A DNA stretch of 64,000 nucleotides, from IMG/VR virus record IMGVR_UViG_3300020442_000509, positions 1-64,000 of that record. One strand, 5' to 3'. Positions 48,187 through 53,483 of this stretch are shown in pieces (position 1 is the stretch's first letter; each line of letters opens with the position of its first letter). Under the pieces are notes generated by a model. It made no database searches, had not been told where the DNA came from, and worked only from the letters and a program-made list of their open reading frames with translations. A program made the position numbers and the translations under genes. Source of the DNA: a virus.

Positions 48187-48377
48187 CAGAAGGGGTTGGT
48201 CCAGTTGTCGCGCTGTCTCTGTGAGATCTCCTCGCAACGTGAGAGCATATCCACGAAGTTGTTCCAGTCCTCGCGCTTCGCGATCGTGTCACCACGGAGG
48301 GCAGGGTTCTGCATGGTTGCTACTTTCCAGTTGTAACGGAACTGCTCTAGGACCTGTGCCTTAGTGTAGTGACGCAT
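48186..48377 (-). CDS. Unknown small protein, 63 aa
   Basis: Starts MRHYTKAQVLEQFRYNWKVA and contains ALRGDTIAKREDWNNFVDML, ending RQRDNWTNPF. It is rich in Trp, Arg and Asn and mostly helical. A strong SD (AAAGGAG) lies about nine bases before the ATG, in a leader that is copy 2 of cassette A. The N-x-W-x-x-F pattern reminds me of short proteins shared by cyanophages and picocyanobacteria, but no function is known to me. Confidence 0.7.
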   Translation of the reverse strand: MRHYTKAQVLEQFRYNWKVATMQNPALRGDTIAKREDWNNFVDMLSRCEEISQRQRDNWTNPF

Positions 48378-48389
48378 TCGGTGAACTCC

Positions 48390-48413
48390 TTTGTTTGGTA
48401 TACACCTATATTA
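48390..48413 (-). promoter_or_regulatory. Promoter-leader cassette A, copy 2
   Basis: The minus strand reads GTGTAATATAGGTGTATACC followed by AAACAAAGGAG, the SD of the 63 aa gene. It differs from copy 1 (47442-47465) at only a few bases up to the SD. The TAA of the box is the stop codon of the reading frame upstream (48411-48530). Confidence 0.5.
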
Positions 48414-48530
48414 CACGCCAGCAGCACCTTGCCAACCACCTAGTGGACGGTTCTTCAAAGTGTCCACTATCGGTTGACGGCGGGCGGCTGAATCGTTAAT
48501 GATACCGTCAGTCGATATCTGACGGCACAA
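48411..48530 (-). CDS. Short frame after the 62 aa gene: separate gene or +1-shifted extension
   Basis: After the stop of the 62 aa gene the +1 frame reads GIINDSAARRQPIVDTLKNR then PLGGWQGAAGV and stops at 48411. The text is strongly protein-like. It has no ATG. The best separate start is a TTG at 48530 with GGAGGG about 11 bases upstream, giving 39 aa. A +1 slip at the TGA-C of the 62 aa gene would also join it (…SDID-DGIINDS…). A sequencing error is a third option. Coordinates use the TTG start. Confidence 0.4.
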   Translation of the reverse strand: MCRQISTDGIINDSAARRQPIVDTLKNRPLGGWQGAAGV

Positions 48531-48696
48531 AGTAACACAAACCCTCCAGCACGAACTTGTTAGCAAGTCCGATAAGTTGAGGGTGATTGTTCACTTGATC
48601 TGTGTCCAACAGATATTGAATCAAATCAACCTCATCAGTTACTGATGCTAACTGGAGGGACAGGTTAACATCATTCTTCTGTGGTGTAGTCATCAT
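48508..48696 (-). CDS. Unknown small protein, 62 aa
   Basis: Starts MMTTPQKNDVNLSLQLASVT and contains DEVDLIQYLLDTDQVNNHPQ, ending LEGLCYFVPSDID. Acidic and helical. The start overlaps the end of the 61 aa gene by 26 bases in another frame and has no clear SD, so coupling is likely. The stop TGA is followed by C, a weak termination context, and the next frame continues with protein-like sequence. Confidence 0.62.
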   Translation of the reverse strand: MMTTPQKNDVNLSLQLASVTDEVDLIQYLLDTDQVNNHPQLIGLANKFVLEGLCYFVPSDID

Positions 48697-48856
48697 CTAC
48701 GTAGAGTGAATTGTTGCCAGATTTGATGCGCTTAGAGTTAGAAATCTGATCAAGATATCCACTGGATTCTAGATCACTTTGCTCGAAGTATTCTCTCTTC
48801 TTCTGAGAGAAACTACCTGCACGATTCCTACCTCTATTATTCCAAGTCTTAGCCAT
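48671..48856 (-). CDS. Small polar protein, 61 aa
   Basis: Starts MAKTWNNRGRNRAGSFSQKK and ends GNNSLYVDDDYTTEE. The N-terminus is basic and the C-terminus acidic, with few hydrophobic residues, so it is probably disordered or a nucleic-acid-binding adaptor. An AGAGAGAC SD and a TACAAT box about 30 bases upstream support the start. Function unknown. Confidence 0.66.
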   Translation of the reverse strand: MAKTWNNRGRNRAGSFSQKKREYFEQSDLESSGYLDQISNSKRIKSGNNSLYVDDDYTTEE

Positions 48857-48883
48857 TTGTCTCTCTTTTTGTCTAACTCAAAG

Positions 48884-48889
48884 ATTGTA
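48884..48889 (-). promoter_or_regulatory. Sigma-70-like -10 box for the 61 aa gene
   Basis: TACAAT on the minus strand in the 48-base gap between the 92 aa and 61 aa genes. The leader between it and the ATG holds an AGAGAGAC SD. Confidence 0.42.
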
Positions 48890-48904
48890 CAATAATTTAG
48901 ACTT

Positions 48905-49183
48905 TCACTTCATTTGAGTCAATTTCCCATCTTTTACAAGATTGTTGAAATAACGACCAAGTGACAAATGTTGTTCTTTTACGAACTTTTCGAGCTCACT
49001 CACAAGTTCTGACAGATTTCCAGTAAAAGTATAATCATATACTTTTTCCTGAGAACTGAACATAACTGACACTTTCTCTGCACTTACAGTAATACTGTCA
49101 ATAGCTGTGGAAATGTCCTTTGTGTCAAAACTCACAGGTTCTGTCAGTTTTTTTGCTTTTGAAGACTTTCGACGAGTTGCCAA
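48905..49183 (-). CDS. Unknown protein, 92 aa, TTG start; KTSC-like by eye
   Basis: Starts at TTG (read as Met) with AAAGGAAC eight bases before it and a TATAAT box further upstream. The sequence is MATRRKSSKAKKLTEPVSFD, then SVMFSSQEKVYDYTFTGNLS and LGRYFNNLVKDGKLTQMK. The second half (a strand with Y-x-Y, then a helix, then S-x-G-x-Y-F-N) resembles the KTSC domain, a small domain of unknown function found beside nucleases and ligases. That match is by eye only. The N-terminal 12 residues are a basic tail. Confidence 0.65.
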   Translation of the reverse strand: MATRRKSSKAKKLTEPVSFDTKDISTAIDSITVSAEKVSVMFSSQEKVYDYTFTGNLSELVSELEKFVKEQHLSLGRYFNNLVKDGKLTQMK

Positions 49184-49210
49184 GGTTTTGTTCCTTTTGT
49201 TTACTCTTAA

Positions 49211-49216
49211 ATTATA
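49211..49216 (-). promoter_or_regulatory. Sigma-70-like -10 box for the 92 aa gene
   Basis: TATAAT on the minus strand, followed by TTAAGAGTAAACAAAAGGAAC leading to the TTG start at 49183. The gap 49184-49297 holds this promoter and nothing else I can name. Confidence 0.45.
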
Positions 49217-49297
49217 CGGCAGATCTCGGCGGTTTGGGGCAAAAGTGGACAGTTCTCAGAGTGTCACCGAGGCGCTTGACAGTCGGTGGGATGCACG

Positions 49298-49372
49298 CTA
49301 AGACCGCAAAGGTGTCTCAGGAGTATCCTCACAGCTACTGTCAAGCTCACGCAAACCTATTTTTTTAACCAT
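49298..49372 (-). CDS. Possible very small peptide, 24 aa
   Basis: MVKKIGLRELDSSCEDTPET then PLRS, starting 11 bases after the stop of the 219 aa gene with AAAAGAA before the ATG. It fills most of the otherwise empty gap 49217-49383. Short, and supported only by position and composition. Confidence 0.25.
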   Translation of the reverse strand: MVKKIGLRELDSSCEDTPETPLRS

Positions 49373-49383
49373 TTCTTTTTGTA

Positions 49384-50043
49384 TCAGTTTTCCACAACGT
49401 TTTCCACAATGGGTGCGGAAACTGTGGAATACACATCCAAAACTAGAGAGAATCGTGGTACACTACCATCGTTCCATACCCTGTGTTTCTTCTTACTTCT
49501 AAAGATCATGAAGTCATTTTCCTTGAAGTATCTACGTAGTGCGCGTTTCTCTGTCTCCATAACATCTAAGTACGCACCACCATCTGTCTTGACATTCCAG
49601 AACACACGATGCTGTATTGTCTGTTCATCTGGATCATCATCCCAATGCCAATCTAGTCCATACTCTGGATCTAGTCTTGTGAATCCACAGTAATGAGTAT
49701 GACCAATGAACTCCAGTATCTTACATGTCTTAGGCATCTGTACACTGTTAGGTGTATACCTTTGTCCATTGTATATGAGTGGAGCTAGATGCCATCCTCT
49801 GTCATTAGTTGTTGATGCCTCAGCATACTCTTTCGCTAGTATAGGATACCCTTGTCCATTCTTCTTGATGTACTTGTCTTGATAGTCAGAGAAGTCCTTA
49901 TACTCTAGTTGAGCATTGTCGAACTCCTCTCTGATGACATCTTGGAATTTGGGTAATACTAGCAGTCTCTTTGTTAGTTGTTCAGGCTTAAGGAATGAGC
50001 GCTCTGTTAGTTGTACCATACTGTGAATAGAGTTTAGCGTCAC
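49384..50043 (-). CDS. Fe(II)/2-oxoglutarate oxygenase, aspartyl/asparaginyl beta-hydroxylase-like
   Basis: 219 aa. The cupin core shows GLDWHWDDDPDE with H133-x-D135, then HRVFWNVKTDGGAYLDVME, YFKENDFMIFRSKKKHRVWN with H187, and VPRFSLVLDV with R197. In the AspH-like family, H-x-D plus the distal H bind iron, and the Arg about ten residues after the distal H binds 2-oxoglutarate. The spacing here fits. The target is unknown; in cyanophages such oxygenases are common and mostly uncharacterised. The start region overlaps the 65 aa gene by 56 bases. A second ATG at residue 9 reduces this to 32. Confidence 0.75.
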   Translation of the reverse strand: MTLNSIHSMVQLTERSFLKPEQLTKRLLVLPKFQDVIREEFDNAQLEYKDFSDYQDKYIKKNGQGYPILAKEYAEASTTNDRGWHLAPLIYNGQRYTPNSVQMPKTCKILEFIGHTHYCGFTRLDPEYGLDWHWDDDPDEQTIQHRVFWNVKTDGGAYLDVMETEKRALRRYFKENDFMIFRSKKKHRVWNDGSVPRFSLVLDVYSTVSAPIVENVVEN

Positions 50044-50185
50044 TTACTGCTTGTTGTTCACTCCTGAATGGACCATACATTTGATTCACATCTTCATATG
50101 ACCAGTAGATCCCTTTTCTCTTTTGTGTGGTCTTGATTGTAATGTCCTTGTCCAGAACATTGATGATGCTCGTGTGGTTCTTCAT
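49988..50185 (-). CDS. Unknown small protein, 65 aa
   Basis: Starts MKNHTSIINVLDKDITIKTT and contains WSYEDVNQMYGPFRSEQQAV and SDAKLYSQYGTTNRALIP. The pattern 'M-GPF-x-S-x-x-x-A-x-x-D-A' is frequent in small phage proteins of unknown function. It overlaps the oxygenase gene at its 3' end. A TTAAATAG box 19 bases upstream may be a weak late promoter and overlaps the stop of the 44 aa frame. Confidence 0.62.
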   Translation of the reverse strand: MKNHTSIINVLDKDITIKTTQKRKGIYWSYEDVNQMYGPFRSEQQAVSDAKLYSQYGTTNRALIP

Positions 50186-50204
50186 AGCAGTGATTGGGAA
50201 CGAA

Positions 50205-50339
50205 CTATTTAACTGTGATGTAAGAGCTGATGTACTTAGGATCGGCGTCCTTTACGTGGTTTTCGTAGTGACTCGCATCCTCGATAGACAGAAATGGTAT
50301 CTCGCAGGTAGATACCTTTGTCTTCTTCTGTCTCTTCAT
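50205..50339 (-). CDS. Small protein, 44 aa, overlapping the 49 aa gene out of frame
   Basis: MKRQKKTKVSTCEIPFLSIE then DASHYENHVKDADPKYISSY and ITVK. The last 30 residues look like a folded protein tail. It overlaps the 49 aa gene by 104 bases in a different frame. Either both are real overlapping genes or one is the true frame and the other a shadow, or a frameshift joins them. No SD is clear. Confidence 0.45.
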   Translation of the reverse strand: MKRQKKTKVSTCEIPFLSIEDASHYENHVKDADPKYISSYITVK

Positions 50340-50385
50340 AATAACGACAAATTTCATCGTATAGTGATTGATTGTAAGACATCAT
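50236..50385 (-). CDS. Small protein, 49 aa
   Basis: MMSYNQSLYDEICRYYEETE then EDKGIYLRDTISVYRGCESL and RKPRKGRRS. The start overlaps the stop of the upstream 63 aa gene as ATGA, which supports coupled translation. The C-terminus is very basic, and this part lies over the 44 aa frame. The N-terminal half is convincing, but the C-terminal half could be out of frame if there is an indel. Confidence 0.5.
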   Translation of the reverse strand: MMSYNQSLYDEICRYYEETEEDKGIYLRDTISVYRGCESLRKPRKGRRS

Positions 50386-50573
50386 TGTTCAAGTGGGATA
50401 ACCTTGTCCCAGTCATATACAGGTACAACGACTCGTACTTGACGGGATTTGGGGATTGTGCGTGATGACACACACAATGATAGTGATTGGGCGCAGATAA
50501 AGGCAATGTACCCTCTGTCGCCCTTGTATTCTACCTCTTCGTCAATAGAGAAAGGTAGAGTGTTAGAATCCAT
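50382..50573 (-). CDS. Unknown small protein, 63 aa
   Basis: Starts MDSNTLPFSIDEEVEYKGDR and contains GYIAFICAQSLSLCVSSRTI, ending YDWDKVIPLEQ. It looks like a small SH3-like or KOW-like beta-barrel (DEEVEYKGDRGYIAFI). The ATG overlaps the TAA of the 78 aa gene as TAATG, better supported than a TTG two codons earlier. Function unknown. Confidence 0.65.
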   Translation of the reverse strand: MDSNTLPFSIDEEVEYKGDRGYIAFICAQSLSLCVSSRTIPKSRQVRVVVPVYDWDKVIPLEQ

Positions 50574-50809
50574 TAGCAATAAACAGGAGAATAGTCTTTG
50601 CCAGTGTACTCATTGAGGTTGAAGTCACTGACTGTAGCACCATTGGCGATGTATCCTTCTACATCATACTTCATGCCGATACGGTCACGAGTGGAGAAGG
50701 AAGTCAGCTCAGTGTCACATCCTTTGTGCCAGATCACACGCTTGACGAACCGCTTGCCAGTGCCAACAGGATAGAAGTCGATCTGTGTGGCGGAGGTGTG
50801 GAGACGCAT
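50573..50809 (-). CDS. Unknown small protein, 78 aa
   Basis: Starts MRLHTSATQIDFYPVGTGKR and contains FVKRVIWHKGCDTELTSFST, ending YTGKDYSPVYC. Beta-rich, with a C-terminal Cys. AAAGGACACA before the ATG is a good SD, and the message would start from promoter cassette B copy 1 (50820-50839). No family recognised. Confidence 0.66.
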   Translation of the reverse strand: MRLHTSATQIDFYPVGTGKRFVKRVIWHKGCDTELTSFSTRDRIGMKYDVEGYIANGATVSDFNLNEYTGKDYSPVYC

Positions 50810-50819
50810 TGTGTCCTTT

Positions 50820-50839
50820 GCTGATGAACATATTATAGG
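50820..50839 (-). promoter_or_regulatory. Promoter-leader cassette B, copy 1
   Basis: The minus strand reads CCTATAATATGTTCATCAGC, holding a TATAAT box. Copy 2 at 51253-51272 is identical except for one base (TATACT). Each copy stands just before the SD of a small gene. Confidence 0.55.
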
Positions 50840-50851
50840 GTACAGATGGGG

Positions 50852-51049
50852 TCAGAGAACCCGTACTGTGACACCTGTTGTACCGTCACCCATCAACTGG
50901 CGTTCTAGCAGCTGTGAGTGTAGGGTACGTGCCTCTTGTTCATCCAGCACCTCATAGCAGATCTTGCCTTCTTCGGGTGTTGTAGCACTGATGCGATAGA
51001 TCATAGTCCAGGAGCCGTGTGATTCAGGTGAGAAGAATTGTCCGATCAT
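50852..51049 (-). CDS. Unknown small protein, 65 aa
   Basis: Starts MIGQFFSPESHGSWTMIYRI and contains SATTPEEGKICYEVLDEQEA, ending GDGTTGVTVRVL. The start overlaps the stop of the upstream gene as ATGA. From residue 16 it resembles the upstream 64 aa protein in layout (M-x-Y-R-I-S then a loop, strand and long helix), so the two may be distant paralogues. Function unknown. Confidence 0.62.
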   Translation of the reverse strand: MIGQFFSPESHGSWTMIYRISATTPEEGKICYEVLDEQEARTLHSQLLERQLMGDGTTGVTVRVL

Positions 51050-51240
51050 ACCCGCTCAATGGTGTAACGGCGGATCTGAGACTCGTACTGTTTCCAGTCT
51101 GCCAGCACCTCATTGGTGATACGCTCCATCTGACGCTCAGCACCCTTGACAGTCTTACATGCTCGCACCTTACGGGTGTACACGATGGGATGCTGGGGAG
51201 CGTCCTTGGTGTCGATGCTGATGCGGTAGACGGTGGACAT
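51046..51240 (-). CDS. Unknown small protein, 64 aa
   Basis: MSTVYRISIDTKDAPQHPIV then RKVRACKTVKGAERQMERIT and the end YESQIRRYTIERV. A strand-loop-strand-helix-strand layout. A longer frame reaches 51354, but the extra residues lie across promoter cassette B copy 2, so the start at 51240 is preferred. Basic overall. Coupled to the next gene by ATGA. Confidence 0.64.
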   Translation of the reverse strand: MSTVYRISIDTKDAPQHPIVYTRKVRACKTVKGAERQMERITNEVLADWKQYESQIRRYTIERV

Positions 51241-51252
51241 GACGGGTGCCTC

Positions 51253-51272
51253 GCTGATGAACATAGTATAGG
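51253..51272 (-). promoter_or_regulatory. Promoter-leader cassette B, copy 2
   Basis: CCTATACTATGTTCATCAGC on the minus strand, 19 of 20 bases identical to copy 1 at 50820-50839. It is followed by GAGGCACCCGTC and the ATG at 51240. Confidence 0.55.
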
Positions 51273-51275
51273 CTA

Positions 51276-51449
51276 TCAGCAGTGCCCAGCACGTGATGCT
51301 AGACAGTCTGTCAACTGTCTCACAATGTCCCCATCCTTCACTTGGTGTTGCCATGCTAGCTGGCGTGTCATGCGGGCATCAGTGCCCCACAACACATCGA
51401 TCAAGAACTTGATCTGATTCTCAGTTAGATTAACGTCAACCGAACGCAT
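51276..51449 (-). CDS. Unknown small protein, 57 aa
   Basis: MRSVDVNLTENQIKFLIDVL then WGTDARMTRQLAWQHQVKDG and the end TDCLASRAGHC. Helical. The ATG lies inside the end of the oxygenase gene (overlap 14 bases), with GGAGGTGAC about five bases upstream, a strong SD. It is too short for many gene finders, but the SD and overlap make it convincing. Confidence 0.65.
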   Translation of the reverse strand: MRSVDVNLTENQIKFLIDVLWGTDARMTRQLAWQHQVKDGDIVRQLTDCLASRAGHC

Positions 51450-52131
51450 CTAAGTCACCTCCAGGTCTTGTAGTTTGTTTACCCATCATACCCTGATGAT
51501 ATGGTTTTTGTCCAGTGTTTATCTTCGCATCACCATGATTGTGCTTTGTCATCCATCCCAGTGGCGTGTTGTCCAAGTCTACGGTGACATTGAACGATGC
51601 TACCGTACGCTTGACATCACTCAGGTTAGGTTGAGTATAGTGGAGCACAAATGATGGGAACAGGATAAGATCACCTTCCTTCACCTCTGGCATGTAACAC
51701 AGTTGCATACCTGTGATGAAATGATTGAATGGTGAGACAAATACTGTGCTGGTGTGAACACTAGGATCATACTCAATGTAGAGCACAGCACTCCATCCAC
51801 CATGACCATGAGTATGGATTGGATGGTACATCTTATTGTACGCTCGTTCAAACCATGTACGCACAATTACAGGATCACAGCCTAGATCTCGCGCAAACTG
51901 TCGCATCTCATCCTTCACCAGACCACGCACAGTCTCCAGATACTTTGACTGTGGATTGTACAGGTCTAGTTGTTCATCAGGTGTCTTCTCATAACTGTAG
52001 TCAGAGTACACACATTCTTCACCTAGCTCGAGCACTTGCTGCTCCAGTAGATCAAGAAATCCTTTCTTCTTTTGTTCCCAGTTGGAGAGAGAATACTTCA
52101 CAACTGGGATGCTGAACATAGTTTCAATCAT
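51436..52131 (-). CDS. 2OG-Fe(II) oxygenase-like protein, 231 aa
   Basis: Preferred start MIETMFSIPVVKYSLSNWEQ (GAGGGG upstream). An in-frame extension to 52218 overlaps the helicase gene and is not needed. The family pattern is clear: WFERAYNKMYHPIHTHGHGG, SAVLYIEYDPSVHTSTVFVS, VKEGDLILFPSFVLHYTQPN and KRTVASFNVTV. Distal His is H164 and the likely 2OG-binding Arg is R175. The proximal site reads H106-x-H108, not H-x-D, so the iron ligands are not the textbook set. I know such proteins as common cyanophage 'putative 2OG-Fe(II) oxygenases' of unknown substrate. Confidence 0.76.
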   Translation of the reverse strand: MIETMFSIPVVKYSLSNWEQKKKGFLDLLEQQVLELGEECVYSDYSYEKTPDEQLDLYNPQSKYLETVRGLVKDEMRQFARDLGCDPVIVRTWFERAYNKMYHPIHTHGHGGWSAVLYIEYDPSVHTSTVFVSPFNHFITGMQLCYMPEVKEGDLILFPSFVLHYTQPNLSDVKRTVASFNVTVDLDNTPLGWMTKHNHGDAKINTGQKPYHQGMMGKQTTRPGGDLDAFG

Positions 52132-52165
52132 GCTCTGAGACCCCTCTAGAATCGCCTGTAACGTG

Positions 52166-53404
52166 TCAGACCCAGCTGGTTGCTGGCATACCCTTGGTGA
52201 ACACACAATCGACCACACGCTGGAGTCGGTTGCTGATCTGACGCCCTGTGTTCTGATAGACAGGGACAGTCACGAAACCTGTGGGTTTGATGTAATTAGC
52301 ATAGCATGTCGGGCGGAGCGCACCACTGCTGATACGTTGCGCGTCCTGACGATCAAGGCGGATCACACGACCAATAGTCTGCGCCATCTCGATCACAGGA
52401 AGCTGACGCAGCAGGATCACGTGCGTCAGACCAGGGACATTGATACCCTCACTGAGGATAGAATAGTGGAACAACACGAAATTCTTGTTCGGATCAAGAC
52501 CCCAGGCGTGGAGAGTGTTGAAGAACTCGTCACGTGTTACCTTCTTACCGTCAATAATAGCACCATCCTTGGATGTAATGCTCATGACACTATAACCACG
52601 CTCGTAGAGATCCGCGAGCACAAGACTGTTAGCGAACATGTGCTTAATGATACGCGCACTAGGAGCAGCAACCAACACTTTCTGAGCAACATTGTCATCG
52701 AGACTGTCAACAACAGTGGTCACAGTGTTAGCATCAGTCAGTGCTACTGTCTCTTTCTTGCGCTCATAGGGCAGTTCAGTCACCTTGACAGTGGGAGGGA
52801 TGATAGAACCACACTCGATAAGCTCCTGAGCAGCAACAGTGATCAGGTTGTTACCATAGATCTGAGCATTGTTCATGCCACGCTTACCATTCTTGGCAAA
52901 CTTAGGTGTGGCAGTGAAGAAGAATGCGCGGTCAGCATCAACAGCAGCAAGAGCAACAACAGGGAAGAAGTTGCGTTGTACACTGTTGTGCGCTTCGTCA
53001 CAGTACAGAGCGTTGATCTTGATACCAGCGTCAACAATACGGTGGAGAGAGTTGTATGTGCTGAAGATAATCACATGCTCATTGACATGGTGACACATAC
53101 GAGTGAACAGATTGATGCGATCAGACTTGGTAGTCTTGAAGTGCTTAGTCTCACCACTGTGAACATGGAGGACATTGGCATTCTTGACCTGCTCCATGAA
53201 CTCTTCACAGAGTTGAATGGCAAGCATGATGCGGGGAGCAACAACAACAATAGTCTGTGGCTCTGTAGCAGTGTCAAGGTGGTTGATCACATCGTTGATC
53301 ATACACAGAGTCTTGCCACCACCAGTGGGGATGTACACGGTGCCACGCTCGTTAGAGCGGAGGGCATCGACTGTGCGTTGCTGGTGGGGGCGGAGGGAAT
53401 ACAT
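52166..53404 (-). CDS. SF2 DNA/RNA helicase, DEAH type, 412 aa
   Basis: Motif I PTGGGKT at 26-32, motif II DEAH at 136-139, motif III TATP at 164-167 and motif VI QTIGRVIR at 342-349 are all intact. The Q-tip-like start MYSLRPHQQRTVDAL is typical of SF2 helicases of the type III restriction/UvsW-like group. T4 UvsW unwinds branched DNA and acts in recombination-dependent replication. Whether this is the UvsW counterpart or an additional helicase cannot be told from this window. The start at 53404 is preferred because the earlier ATG at 53434 lies on the -10 box. A terminator and promoter directly upstream make this a new transcription unit. Confidence 0.85.
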   Translation of the reverse strand: MYSLRPHQQRTVDALRSNERGTVYIPTGGGKTLCMINDVINHLDTATEPQTIVVVAPRIMLAIQLCEEFMEQVKNANVLHVHSGETKHFKTTKSDRINLFTRMCHHVNEHVIIFSTYNSLHRIVDAGIKINALYCDEAHNSVQRNFFPVVALAAVDADRAFFFTATPKFAKNGKRGMNNAQIYGNNLITVAAQELIECGSIIPPTVKVTELPYERKKETVALTDANTVTTVVDSLDDNVAQKVLVAAPSARIIKHMFANSLVLADLYERGYSVMSITSKDGAIIDGKKVTRDEFFNTLHAWGLDPNKNFVLFHYSILSEGINVPGLTHVILLRQLPVIEMAQTIGRVIRLDRQDAQRISSGALRPTCYANYIKPTGFVTVPVYQNTGRQISNRLQRVVDCVFTKGMPATSWV

Positions 53405-53425
53405 GCTGTCGTCGTCAATAGAGAT

Positions 53426-53431
53426 ATTATA
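53426..53431 (-). promoter_or_regulatory. Sigma-70-like -10 box for the helicase gene
   Basis: TATAAT on the minus strand, 21 bases before the ATG at 53404 and directly after the terminator 53437-53462. It decides the helicase start, because the in-frame ATG at 53434 overlaps the box. Confidence 0.55.
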
Positions 53432-53436
53432 CACAT

Positions 53437-53462
53437 AAAAAAAGCGCCCATGAAGGGCGCTT
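53437..53462 (-). terminator. Rho-independent terminator after the 335 aa gene
   Basis: On the minus strand an 8-bp perfect stem AAGCGCCC/GGGCGCTT (53442-53449 and 53455-53462) with a five-base loop is followed by a T-run of seven that includes the end of the stem. This is the strongest terminator in the window and separates the accessory island from the helicase unit. Confidence 0.85.
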
Positions 53463-53464
53463 GG

Positions 53465-53483
53465 GACAGTTCAGGCAACTGTC
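53465..53483 (-). terminator. Second hairpin at the stop codon of the 335 aa gene
   Basis: A perfect 7-bp stem GACAGTT/AACTGTC with a five-base loop (GCCTG on the minus strand). It begins inside the TGA stop codon and ends three bases before the terminator stem. No U-run of its own. Confidence 0.5.
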
